This document shows positions 35,531-44,168 of a DNA stretch of 64,000 bases, in pieces. The position numbers were made by a program, and so were the translations under genes. Every line of letters starts with the position of its first letter. Positions within the stretch are counted from its first letter, which is position 1. Source of the DNA: Paraburkholderia sp. BCC1884. Its GTDB lineage: Bacteria; Pseudomonadota; Gammaproteobacteria; Burkholderiales; Burkholderiaceae. The stretch spans positions 248,001 through 312,000 of the forward strand of contig NZ_CAAJGL010000145.1 in NCBI RefSeq assembly GCF_900996225.1, written 5' to 3'. The notes below the pieces were generated by a model. It did not search any database. It was not told where the DNA came from and saw only the letters and a list, made by a program, of their open reading frames with translations.

Positions 35531-36691
35531 ATGAATTTTGATTACTCTGATACAAGTGAGGAAATCCGACGTGCTGTCGGAGAACTGTGCGCCAATTATT
35601 CCAATGACTACTGGCAGCGCTGTGAAGCAGAAGAAAAGTACCCCGAAGAATTCGTGGCGGCGATGACCGAAGCTGGTTGGTTGGCAGCACTTATTCCGGA
35701 AGAATATGGCGGCTCAGGTCTGCCGCTTATCGATGGTTGCGTCATCCTGGAAGAGGTAAATCGCTCCGGAGCGAATGGCGCATCGTGTCACGCACAGATG
35801 TACACGATGGCCGCGCTCCTGAATCACGGCAGCGAAGCGCAAAAACGCAAATATCTACCGAGGATTGCGGATGGAAGTCTGCGATTGCAGGCATTTGGTG
35901 TCACGGAGCCTGATGCCGGTTCGAACACTTTGCGGATCAAGACATTCGCGCGGCGCGTGAATGGCGGGTATGTGATCAACGGTCAGAAGGTCTGGACCTC
36001 CCGGTACAAACAGTCGCATATGTACCTGTTGATTGCGCGCACCACGCCTTACGAGGAGTGCAAGCGCAAGACCGACGGTCTCACGCTGTTTCTGGTCGAC
36101 ATCGAAAAAGCAGGCGCTTCGCTCAGTTCGACACCGATCAAGACGATGCTGAACCACCACACCAATCAGGTCTTTATCGACAATCTCGAAGTGACGGATG
36201 ACGATCGCATCGGCGAAGAAGGGAAGGGCTTCTCGTATCTGCTCGATTCGCTGAATTCGGAACGCTTGCTTGTCAGCAGCGAATCGCTTGGCGACGGAAA
36301 ATGGTTCGTTGAGCATGCCTCACGCTATGCCGGAGAGCGCGTCGTGTTCGACCGTCCAATCGGGGCCAACCAGGGCGTGCAGTTCCCGATCGCGCGCGCG
36401 CATATGAACCTGCAGGCCGCGGAGTTGATGCGAAACAAGGCAGCCGCGCTATTCGATGCACAAAAGCCGTGTGGTCCGGAGTCGAACATGGCCAAGTATC
36501 TGTGCACGGAAGCATCATGGGAAGCCGCCGAGGCCGCCATGCTCACGTTCGGCGGCAATGGCGTGGCCTGTGAATACAACGTAGAGCGTAAGTGGAAAGA
36601 GGCACGACTATTTCGTATCGCGCCGATTTCCAACAACCTCGTTCTGGCTCAGGTGGCGCAGCATCAACTGGGTATGCCCCGGTCCTATTGA
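35531..36691 (+). CDS. Acyl-CoA dehydrogenase, branched-chain-like active site
   Basis: This 386-residue flavoenzyme has LIPEEYGGSGLPLIDGCVILEEVNRSG, FGVTEPDAGSNTLRIKTFA and GGNGVACEYNVERKWKEARLFRIAPISNN. The usual C-terminal catalytic Glu (YEGT region of medium-chain enzymes) is replaced by APIS. Instead Glu244 in LNSERLLVS matches the isovaleryl-CoA dehydrogenase position. This points to a branched or bulky acyl-CoA substrate, oxidised at C2-C3 with electrons to ETF. CAGGAGAACTGATTC precedes the ATG. Positioned between CaiB and MmgE genes. Confidence 0.9.
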   Translation: MNFDYSDTSEEIRRAVGELCANYSNDYWQRCEAEEKYPEEFVAAMTEAGWLAALIPEEYGGSGLPLIDGCVILEEVNRSGANGASCHAQMYTMAALLNHGSEAQKRKYLPRIADGSLRLQAFGVTEPDAGSNTLRIKTFARRVNGGYVINGQKVWTSRYKQSHMYLLIARTTPYEECKRKTDGLTLFLVDIEKAGASLSSTPIKTMLNHHTNQVFIDNLEVTDDDRIGEEGKGFSYLLDSLNSERLLVSSESLGDGKWFVEHASRYAGERVVFDRPIGANQGVQFPIARAHMNLQAAELMRNKAAALFDAQKPCGPESNMAKYLCTEASWEAAEAAMLTFGGNGVACEYNVERKWKEARLFRIAPISNNLVLAQVAQHQLGMPRSY

Positions 36692-36805
36692 TGCGTTCGC
36701 AAACCGCCAGGGCCTGGCGCTGAATCACGCCAACTACTGATTCGGTCCGTGCACGCCGTGAGTGGTGCTGGCCGGATACTGCATTGAATGTTCGAGAGAG
36801 TGCAT

Positions 36806-38212
36806 ATGGCTAAGTCTTTTTCCGAGGAAGTGGTCGCCTTTATTCGTCGCGACAGCGGTGATGTCATGACGTCGAAGGTGCGGACGCTCACGCTGCGCGC
36901 ATTGCTGGACACGGTCGGCGTGACCCTTGCTGGCGGTTTGGATCCCGGCGTGCGCAGCCTCGGGAAATCGCTCGACGAGGTATCGGCAGACCGCGCGGGG
37001 GTCACTTCGCCGTGGAGCGGTCGCCGCCATGCGCCAAACGATGCTGCATTGTTGTTCGGCATGGCCTCGCACATGCTGGATTACGACGACGTCAGCATGT
37101 TGTCCATCTGCCATCCGAGCGCACCCGTGGACAGCGCGTTGATCGCTGCAATACTGGGCGGCGTCACGCAGCGAGCGATCAGCGGATCACAATTGATCGC
37201 AGCGCACGCGATCGGCACCGAGGTCATGATTCGGCTGGGCCAGGTGATGGGCGGCAGGCACTACGCACTCGGCTTTCATGCGACGGGTACCCTGGGCGTC
37301 ATTGGTTCGGCGGCGGCGCTCGCACGCCTGCTTGAACTCGATGCTGTCGTGACCGGGCACGCACTGTCGATTGCGGCAAGCATGGCCAGCGGGTTACGCA
37401 AGAATTTCGGCAGCATGGTCAAACCTTTACATGTCGGCCTGGGTGCGTCGAACGGTTTGCGCGCGGTGCGCATGGCGATGGCCGGTGTGGAAGGAGATCT
37501 GGAAGCATTCGAGACAGGAGGTTATCTGCGCGCCTTCACGGGTGGCGAGACGGATCGGATCTCCGCGCCTGAGTTCGTGCTGGGCCAACCATTCGTGATT
37601 GAGGAACCCGGTTTCGAATGCAAGCGATACCCGTGCTGCTATATGTTGCACAAGATGATTGAAGGTACGTTGCGCATTTCCCGTGCCGCTGGCATCAGTC
37701 TGAAAGATCTGGAGATCGCGGAGGTGCGCATGGCGCGAGGCGCTACTCAGCCGTTGATCCATCCCTATCCAAAGAGCGGCCTCAACGGCAAATTCAGCGG
37801 TCCTTACGCGGTAGCGGCGGCGCTGGCGGACGGAAATGTCGGTCTAACCAGCTTTACGGATGAAGCGGTTGCCCGCTCGCCCATCCAGGCGAGGTTGGGG
37901 GACATTCACCTTATCGAGGAAGGCGACCCGATGCCACCGGGGACCGATCTCGGCCGCATGCCGGTCACTGTCATTCTCAGGTTGAAAGATGGTCGCGAGC
38001 TGTCGGATACCGTCACGGCATCGCCGGGATCGCCGGAGGATCCGATGACGACCGGGCAATTGCGCGAGAAGTGGTCCGATTGTCTGGCGTATGCGAGCGG
38101 TCGGCGGGATGATGCGCGCGCCGCGGCCTGGTTCGAAGAAGGAATGGAACTCGCGGCTGTGTCGACAGTCGCGCCGTGGTTCGAGAAAGTTTTCGGCGCC
38201 GTCCGCGACTGA
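36806..38212 (+). CDS. MmgE/PrpD-family protein
   Basis: This 468-residue protein has the MmgE/PrpD fold: LRALLDTVGVTLAGG, NDAALLFGMASHMLDYDDVSMLSICHPSAPVDSALIAA, and FECKRYPCCYMLHKMIEG. The family includes 2-methylcitrate dehydratase and cis-aconitate decarboxylase, acting on branched tricarboxylates or diacids. ATG 36806 is chosen over 36788 because GAGAG lies 8 bp upstream. It follows the acyl-CoA dehydrogenase by 114 bp on the same strand and is probably in that operon. A role in dehydrating or decarboxylating a branched diacid is inference. Confidence 0.88.
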   Translation: MAKSFSEEVVAFIRRDSGDVMTSKVRTLTLRALLDTVGVTLAGGLDPGVRSLGKSLDEVSADRAGVTSPWSGRRHAPNDAALLFGMASHMLDYDDVSMLSICHPSAPVDSALIAAILGGVTQRAISGSQLIAAHAIGTEVMIRLGQVMGGRHYALGFHATGTLGVIGSAAALARLLELDAVVTGHALSIAASMASGLRKNFGSMVKPLHVGLGASNGLRAVRMAMAGVEGDLEAFETGGYLRAFTGGETDRISAPEFVLGQPFVIEEPGFECKRYPCCYMLHKMIEGTLRISRAAGISLKDLEIAEVRMARGATQPLIHPYPKSGLNGKFSGPYAVAAALADGNVGLTSFTDEAVARSPIQARLGDIHLIEEGDPMPPGTDLGRMPVTVILRLKDGRELSDTVTASPGSPEDPMTTGQLREKWSDCLAYASGRRDDARAAAWFEEGMELAAVSTVAPWFEKVFGAVRD

Positions 38213-38371
38213 CGAGTAGGGGCCGTCCACGTTATCTGCAAAGCGAACGCCGATATCAGCGTCGGCGTGTGCGTTTCAGCCGGGGATGACCTGTCTTTGT
38301 GCGCTGCTGGTGCACGGAACTATCCATTCCATGAATGGCATGGAGTTTTGCCTTTTATCCGGAGACAAACC

Positions 38372-39229
38372 ATGAATGAGTCGAACGCAGTTGCACATCC
38401 GCATGAGCATGCCGAAGCGAGCAACAACAATGGATCGGTACTTGGCATGGCGGCAGAAGGAGAGAACGTTTCTCGCCCAATCCGCGAACTAGTGTCGGAA
38501 GTGGAGTGGGAAACGAGGGTAAATCTGGCGGCTGCATACCGATTGATGGTGAAGTACGGAATGACAGACATGATTTACAACCACATCACAGCTCGTCTTC
38601 CCGATCGAACTGACGAGTTTCTGATCAATGCATACGGCCTGCACTACAGCGAAATCACCGCCTCTAATTTGCATCGCGTGAATCATGACGGCGAAATCAC
38701 GATGCGCGGAAACAGTCACTATGGAATCAACTATCCAGGGTTCATCATTCATGGTGCCGTGCATCTGGCTCGTCCCGATGTCAATTGCGTGATACATACG
38801 CACACCCGAGCAGGCATTGCTGTATCGGCAATGAGTGTCGGGGTCCTGCCATTGAGCCTGTTCGGCATGCGATTCGCGAAAAATATCGGCTATCACGATT
38901 GCGAGGGAACCGTCGTGAAAATGGATGAACGCGAAACTCTTGCGCGAGATTTAGGCGGTCACGACGTGATGATGCTACGCAACCATGGATTGATCGCGTG
39001 CGGCCCCACCATTGCACAGGCTTTCAACACACATTACATGTTGGAGACGGCATGCAAGATTCAGGTGGATGCTATGTGTTCCGGTACCGAACTGGTCATG
39101 CCGCCGGACGAAGTGGTGCAAGAGACGGCGCGTCTGTTTCAACCAGGCGTGCGGCGCGCCTACGGTGTGATGGAGTGGGAAGCGATGCTTCGCTTGCTGG
39201 ATCGCGAAGATCCCGCCTATCGGGAGTGA
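38372..39229 (+). CDS. Class II aldolase/adducin-fold protein (copy 2)
   Basis: This 285-residue paralogue of the 32975-33757 protein, roughly half identical by eye, shares YGMTDxIYNHxTAR, LINAYGL, EITAS, the zinc motif VIHTHTRAG and MLRNHGLIACG. It also has Gly (NYPGFIIH) where FucA has its catalytic Glu. It carries an extra N-terminal segment of about 40 residues rich in His, Asn and Glu. GGAGACAAACC precedes the ATG. It is the last gene of the CaiB/dehydrogenase/MmgE arm. A heteromeric pairing with copy 1 is possible but untested. Confidence 0.85.
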   Translation: MNESNAVAHPHEHAEASNNNGSVLGMAAEGENVSRPIRELVSEVEWETRVNLAAAYRLMVKYGMTDMIYNHITARLPDRTDEFLINAYGLHYSEITASNLHRVNHDGEITMRGNSHYGINYPGFIIHGAVHLARPDVNCVIHTHTRAGIAVSAMSVGVLPLSLFGMRFAKNIGYHDCEGTVVKMDERETLARDLGGHDVMMLRNHGLIACGPTIAQAFNTHYMLETACKIQVDAMCSGTELVMPPDEVVQETARLFQPGVRRAYGVMEWEAMLRLLDREDPAYRE

Positions 39230-39260
39230 GGGGTCCTCTAACATGTCGCCTGCGGCGTGT

Positions 39261-39293
39261 CGCCACGCGCGCAAGCGAGTTAAGTGCGTGGCG
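39261..39293. terminator. Candidate terminator hairpin
   Basis: CGCCACGC and GCGTGGCG form a perfect 8-bp stem with a 17-nt loop between the convergent aldolase-like and D-hydroxyacid dehydrogenase genes. No T-run follows. Confidence 0.4.
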
Positions 39294-39355
39294 CTCGTGC
39301 CGTTCTTCGGTCGGCAGAAGCGAATTCGCCTACACGAACCGCTTTTTGGAAAACC

Positions 39356-40387
39356 TTATCTGCGCACGGCTAGATGCTTAAGAGTTAGTCCGCGCACGTA
39401 CGCACCCAGGTTATCAAAAAATGCGAGTTTTGCCCGCTCTTCGTTACCCTTCGATAGTGCTGCATTGTGTGGCGACATGATTACATTCTGAAGATCCCAA
39501 AGGCGGGACGTTTCAGGCAGGGGCTCCTGCGAAAATACATCCAGATAGGCGGCGCGCAACCGGCGCTCAGCCAGAGCATCACATAGCGCTGATTCGTCGA
39601 TCAGAGCGCCGCGTGCAATATTGATCAACGCACAATCCGGCCGCAATGAATCGAGCAATTTGCGGCTGATCATCCCGCGTGTTTCGCTGGTTGAAGGGCA
39701 CGCCAGGAAAATCCAGTCGCTGCGCTGCGCGACCAGACGAAGATCGGCGAACGAAGCCTGTTCATCGCAATCCCGACATTGCCGTTGACCGTCACGCGTC
39801 AGGGCAATTACCCGCATGCGCAGTGCTTTACATAGTCGCGCGATTTCGTTTCCCACAGCACCTAATCCGACGACAAGCGCAGTCTGACCTTCCAGATCGG
39901 CCGGATAGTCGTGTGTGGTCGGCGTGATCCAGTTCCTTTGACTTTTGAACTCGATAAAGCGTGGAAATCCGCGCGAGATCGCCATCATTCCGGCAATGGC
40001 AGTGTGTGCTAGCGGTATGCCCGATGCGCCTATTGAAGACGATACGGCGACGCCGTTCGCGATCAGTTCGTCGACCACCTCGAAGTCGCTACCTGAGGAA
40101 AACAGGTGGACGAACCGCAACCGACGACTGGCCTTGCAACAATCGAAGAATCGCTGAGCGTGCTGCGACCAATGATTGACGATCGAATCGCTGTACACGT
40201 CGCGGGTGAACCAGGCGACCTCGGCGCCGCAATCTGAAACCGGCCTTGTGTCTTCGAGCAATACCGGAACAAGTGTTTTTCCGGCCACTGCAAGGCATTC
40301 GGCGATGCGCGACCCATTGCTCTCAAACTGGCGCGCTGACAGCAGGAGTCGTAGCTCGTTGGAAGTTTCGTGCGAGGAGGGTTTCAT
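39356..40387 (-). CDS. D-2-hydroxyacid dehydrogenase
   Basis: This 343-residue protein has the NAD-binding GLGAVGNEIARLCKALRMRVIALTR and the catalytic trio of the family: Arg in NIARGALIDE, Glu in FSQEPLPE, and His in MSPHNAA. It interconverts a 2-oxoacid and a D-2-hydroxyacid. Its ATG overlaps the stop of the upstream MFS gene (ATGA), so the two are translationally coupled and the hydroxyacid or oxoacid is probably what the carrier imports. Confidence 0.9.
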   Translation of the reverse strand: MKPSSHETSNELRLLLSARQFESNGSRIAECLAVAGKTLVPVLLEDTRPVSDCGAEVAWFTRDVYSDSIVNHWSQHAQRFFDCCKASRRLRFVHLFSSGSDFEVVDELIANGVAVSSSIGASGIPLAHTAIAGMMAISRGFPRFIEFKSQRNWITPTTHDYPADLEGQTALVVGLGAVGNEIARLCKALRMRVIALTRDGQRQCRDCDEQASFADLRLVAQRSDWIFLACPSTSETRGMISRKLLDSLRPDCALINIARGALIDESALCDALAERRLRAAYLDVFSQEPLPETSRLWDLQNVIMSPHNAALSKGNEERAKLAFFDNLGAYVRGLTLKHLAVRR

Positions 40388-41784
40388 GCCTGGTCTGTTT
40401 GTCCCGCTAACGTCGACGAGATGGCACCCGGGGAAGCGTTGAAATGATCCGATTCGCTTTTTTCAAGCTGCTTGCCGGTGGTTTCGATGCGGCTGAGCCA
40501 CACAGTGAGTGCCAGCAGGAGCTGCAAGGCAACCACTGAGTACAGCACCATCGTCACGCCGCCGACAGTGAACAGCCACAGCACGAAGAACTGGCATCCG
40601 GCTGAGGCGAGACGCCCGGCGGTTCCGCAGACTGCCGATCCGCGCAGACGGTAGGGTGTCGCGAACAGCTCCGGTACATACGCTGCCTGTCCCACCGCGC
40701 CCAGAACATAGATGGAAGCGACCAGACAGAATCCGATCGATAAAAGCGCAGACGGAGTGGTGACATGTTGATAAGCCATGCCCAACGCAGCGGTGGTCAG
40801 ACATGAGGCAATGATCGCGGGTCGTCGGCCCACCCTGTCGCTGATGAGCGCGCCAATCAGACATCCGACGGGCGCTCCCGCTCCCATTACGGTAATCCAT
40901 GTCAGCGATTTGACGATGTCGAAGCCTTGCGTGACGAAAAAGGTCGGCAGCCAGTTGAGCAATCCGTAGACGCTGTAACCGATCGTGATCAGGATCAGGC
41001 AGCCGGTCATCGTCCGGAAGATGACGTCCCTGGAGTACAGGATCGAGATCGACGCGGGAGGCAGCACGACCGGTGCCGCGCGGGAGTAATCCGGCAACGG
41101 GACCAGTTTGCCGATTTCGGATTCAATACGGCTCAGGACGGCTTCTGCCTCTGCATGGCGTCCTTGTGATTCGAGCCATCGCGGCGACTCGGGCAGCGAC
41201 TTGCGCATGATCCAGAGCACCCAGGCCGCCACACCTGCCAGCGCAAATAGCCAACGCCAGCTGACATAGGGAATCACCCAAAGACTGATGAACGACGAAG
41301 AGAACGCGGCGAGCCCCGAGAAGAAACACAGTAATGCGAGGAGCTTGCCGCGATACTGCGGAGGAATGAACTCCGAGAGCATTCCATAGGAGATCGCGAT
41401 TTCCGCGCCCAGACCGAGGCCCATGAAGAAGCGCGTAACGCTCAGCCAGTGCATGTCCGGGACCAGGGCAGCGATCAATGAAGCAAAGCCGAAAATCGCC
41501 AGATTGATCTGATAAGAGAAGCGGCGACCATAGCGGTCTCCCAAAATTCCGGCGACTAGCGCGCCGATCGTTAGTCCGGCGAAAGTAAGCGTACCGAATA
41601 GTGCATTCAGGTTCAGTGTCGACCAGCCCGCCTTCAATAAAGCACTAGATACTGAACTCCCCAGTGTCAAATCGAAATTATCGAGATAGATGCCTGCGCC
41701 GATCAGCCACAGCAGCCGCCAGTGAAAAGGGCTGAGGGGTAACCGGTCCAGCCGGTTGGCGGAATAGACGTGTGGATGAATCAA
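40384..41784 (-). CDS. MFS transporter, aromatic acid:H+ symporter (AAHS)-like
   Basis: This 466-residue carrier has LSPFHWRLLWLIGAGIYLDNFDLTLG at the N-terminus, AGILGDRYGRRFSYQ, RFFMGLGLGAEIAISYGMLSEFIPPQYRGK, PESPRWL and ALISDRVGRRPAI. This pattern is typical of PcaK/BenK-like importers of organic acids. It is the first gene of a two-gene unit with the D-2-hydroxyacid dehydrogenase. An NTGTNCGWACAA motif copy lies 54 bp upstream of its start. Confidence 0.88.
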   Translation of the reverse strand: MIHPHVYSANRLDRLPLSPFHWRLLWLIGAGIYLDNFDLTLGSSVSSALLKAGWSTLNLNALFGTLTFAGLTIGALVAGILGDRYGRRFSYQINLAIFGFASLIAALVPDMHWLSVTRFFMGLGLGAEIAISYGMLSEFIPPQYRGKLLALLCFFSGLAAFSSSFISLWVIPYVSWRWLFALAGVAAWVLWIMRKSLPESPRWLESQGRHAEAEAVLSRIESEIGKLVPLPDYSRAAPVVLPPASISILYSRDVIFRTMTGCLILITIGYSVYGLLNWLPTFFVTQGFDIVKSLTWITVMGAGAPVGCLIGALISDRVGRRPAIIASCLTTAALGMAYQHVTTPSALLSIGFCLVASIYVLGAVGQAAYVPELFATPYRLRGSAVCGTAGRLASAGCQFFVLWLFTVGGVTMVLYSVVALQLLLALTVWLSRIETTGKQLEKSESDHFNASPGAISSTLAGQTDQA

Positions 41785-41837
41785 AGGATTCTCCTACGCA
41801 TAGGTTAGACGGAAAGGAAAGCAGCTTGCCTGCTCAC

Positions 41838-41849
41838 TTGTCCGTACAA
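41838..41849. promoter_or_regulatory. Island motif copy 4
   Basis: TTGTCCGTACAA matches NTGTNCGWACAA and is an interrupted palindrome (TTGT-N4-ACAA), 54 bp upstream of the AAHS-like MFS gene. Confidence 0.5.
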
Positions 41850-41970
41850 TCAACCAAGCTGGACTGACGCGCAATACGGCATAACCCGAAGCTACCTCGC
41901 TGGATGCCGTGTCCAGGAGAGGTAAGTGGCCGGCGGCAGGTAGATTTTCGGCGCGAGAGCGACTTGCCCG

Positions 41971-42107
41971 GAGTAGAGGAGCCCACCGGTCAGGGCGCGC
42001 TCGTGGTTGCGCTTTATTCGAATGAAAAATGGGACACCGTTTTCATTCGTCAGGGACCCGCATCGGGGTTCGTTGCACGAAATGGTCGATATGCAAAGCA
42101 TATGCGG
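41971..42107 (+). repeat. 137-bp direct repeat, copy A
   Basis: Runs from GAGTAGAGGAGCCC to CATATGCGG and is about 80 percent identical by eye to copy B. Both contain a hairpin of AATGAAAA and TTTTCATT arms around GGGACACCG. Possibly an insertion-sequence scar or a small non-autonomous element. Confidence 0.75.
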
Positions 42108-42363
42108 ATGTCGGAGGCGGCGCGATGCGCGGCCCGGCCGCGTGAGTAGCTTGCGACAGTGTCTCGAGGATTTTGGTGACAGGAGGCTGACCGCGCCGCA
42201 CATGGTCGCAAACGACGTGATCCGTGTTACATGAAAGCACGCGCCGTATTACGCCATACAACGGTCGACCGCGAACGGCCGGGGTAGGAGATGGTTCGGG
42301 CAAGCGGGCCGGCGATCAGCAATCCACAACGGATACGTGAGCTTAAGGTTGCCGGCGCGCAGA

Positions 42364-43122
42364 TCAGGTTTCCTGAACGCGCACCCGCATGCTGTATTCA
42401 AATTTGTCTGAAGGGTGCAGCGTTCGCGAAACTTCGATCAGGTTGCCGTTTCGACCAAAATAGCGACGCTCGATGCACATCACAGCTTCGCCAACAGCGA
42501 TGCTCAGCGCTGCCGCGTGAACCGCATCGACTTTGGCGATCTGGATGTTCTGAAGTATTTCTGTTACCGACTCGCCCATTTTGCGTTCGATTAATGAAAA
42601 TATCGTTTCGCGCGACGCGTCGAGTTCATCGAGGACGTGCCCATAGACATAGGGCAAGAGAATGGTTGAACTGGCGATCGGGTCGTCGGTTTCAGGCTCG
42701 CGGCGAATTGTCTGGACTTGCCACCATACTTCTCCTTCCTTACGCCCTAGCCACTCTGACTGCGCGGGGTTCAGTCGGATCTCCTCACGGCTTATAACGT
42801 GAACCTTGGTATTCGCAGCGTATTGCAGCAAGTGTTGCAGGGAATCGAATGTGTATCCAAAGCGATGGAACGGCGCGGCAGCGCATACCAAGCTTCGCAC
42901 GCCCTGACCGCCGGTGATAAGACCAAGCGTGCGCAAGTGTCGCAGCGCTGCACGAACTGTCTGCCGGCTGACGGCCAAGGAAAGTGCAAGTTCAGGTTCG
43001 GATGGAAGCTGCGCGCCGATAGGATATTTTCCGGAAACGATGTCATGCATCAGGCTACGGGCAACTACTGCGTGTTTCGTATTGCCGGAGATGACCGATG
43101 GGACTTCTTGGCTAGCGCTCAT
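42364..43122 (-). CDS. GntR-family regulator, HutC/UTRA subfamily
   Basis: This 252-residue protein has an N-terminal winged helix (LMHDIVSGKYPIGAQLPSEP, then LAVSRQTVRAALRHLRTLGLI) and a C-terminal UTRA ligand domain (LGRKEGEVWWQVQTIRRE, ending VMCIERRYFGRNGNLIEVSRTLHPSDKF). HutC-type proteins bind sites of the GT-N4-AC form, as in the four NTGTNCGWACAA motifs of the island, making this the best local candidate for their repressor (inference). It is isolated between two copies of a 137-bp repeat. Confidence 0.9.
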   Translation of the reverse strand: MSASQEVPSVISGNTKHAVVARSLMHDIVSGKYPIGAQLPSEPELALSLAVSRQTVRAALRHLRTLGLITGGQGVRSLVCAAAPFHRFGYTFDSLQHLLQYAANTKVHVISREEIRLNPAQSEWLGRKEGEVWWQVQTIRREPETDDPIASSTILLPYVYGHVLDELDASRETIFSLIERKMGESVTEILQNIQIAKVDAVHAAALSIAVGEAVMCIERRYFGRNGNLIEVSRTLHPSDKFEYSMRVRVQET

Positions 43123-43402
43123 GTGACTTCACCTGGGGCATCGGTCGGGTGCTCATTGGGTCGGAATTTCCTGATTGTACTGTTAATTTGCACGGCCCCG
43201 CTGCGGATAGAAGGAGGGGGCAGTTAGTGGGTCCTTCGTCGCGATACTAGTGGGCGCTTCAGCAAACCAAAACCAAGGCAGCAGCGACCGAGAATAGTCG
43301 CCCGATTACGTCAGTTAGATTTCAGCAAGGCAACCGTTCGTAGTAGCGTGTAGTTCCCGCTAAAACGAGCTAACGGTGGAAAGCTCAACTCCTGCGCGAA
43401 TG

Positions 43403-43591
43403 TCAGATCCCGCCACAAAACAAGTATGTGTCGCGTGGAGCTCTCAACGTACCCCGCATGATGTGCATGCCGAGCCGATGCCACAGCACCGGGCGCATGA
43501 CAATGCGGGTGCAGGGCAATGGCGTTGTGCTGATAGGCAGGAGCGCTACACCGTAACCTGCTGCGACCAGGCTCCTGATCGCATCGTCGTG
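43403..43591 (-). pseudogene. LysR regulator C-terminal fragment
   Basis: The minus strand encodes HDDAIRSLVAAGYGVALLP followed by a plausible LysR effector-domain tail that stops at 43403. The pattern LVAAGYGVALLP is typical of the last lobe of LysR proteins. The N-terminal three quarters are missing, and repeat copy B starts exactly where homology ends. Confidence 0.6.
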
Positions 43592-43727
43592 AGTGGAGGA
43601 GCCCCCCGTCAGTCAGGGTGAGCTCGCTGTTGCGCTTTGTTCCAATGAAAAACGGGACACCGTTTTCATTCGTCAGGGACCCGCATCAGGGATCGTCGCA
43701 CGAAATGGTTGACTGCAAAGCATGCGG
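43591..43727 (+). repeat. 137-bp direct repeat, copy B
   Basis: Runs from GAGTGGAGGAGCCC to CATGCGG. It is the partner of 41971-42107 in the same orientation. The pair brackets the GntR gene, and copy B separates two decayed genes. Confidence 0.75.
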
Positions 43728-43770
43728 TTTGGGCGACGAAACTGATGCCTTGGGCTATTTGTGGCCAGGT

Positions 43771-44168
43771 GTACGCAACGCACTAGCGTCGAGAAACTGG
43801 TGTGGCAACGCGACCTGGCGGAACTCCGGCGCAACACGTGCGTGCGCCGGCGTGCACGCCGCCGCTTCGGGAGGCCGCCACCGCGCTATAGTTTTCTGCG
43901 ACGATCACCAGACGCCCGGGCTAGCTGCATTGCTCGATGAGCATGGATTCATCCAGCGGCTTGATGATTTTGGCACGGGTAGGATGGCATCGCTCGCCGA
44001 ATCATCGTCGAGCAGCTTCGCTTGGCCGTGCTCGAATGTGTAGTGACATTCGTCAAGTTCGACCGGGACCTTACCGCACAACAGCCGCCTATACACGGGG
44101 CCATTCTGTGTAGCAATTGCGCTGGCCTGCTCGGTATCGATCGCATCGCAAGGATGGACGATCGTCAG
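43771..44168 (-). pseudogene. Transketolase C-terminal subunit, frameshifted and deleted
   Basis: The minus strand reads LTIVHPCDAIDTEQ and GPVYRRLLCGKVPVELDE, close to split transketolase C-subunits (LTIVDPCDAIDxEQ, GPVYxRLLRGxVPVVLDE in the family). The frame then shifts to IKPLDESMLIEQC, a stop, and PGRLVIVAENYSAV. A third frame gives PEFRQVALPHQFLDASALRT. About 28 codons between the first two blocks are missing. The N-terminal subunit is absent. The gene is clearly dead. Confidence 0.8.

Larger units (their letters stand above)
41785..42363. other. Intergenic region with operator and repeat copy A
   Basis: No supported gene. It contains the motif copy at 41838-41849 and a 137-bp repeat (41971-42107) that recurs past the GntR gene at 43591-43727. 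The rest shows only short broken frames. Confidence 0.55.
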
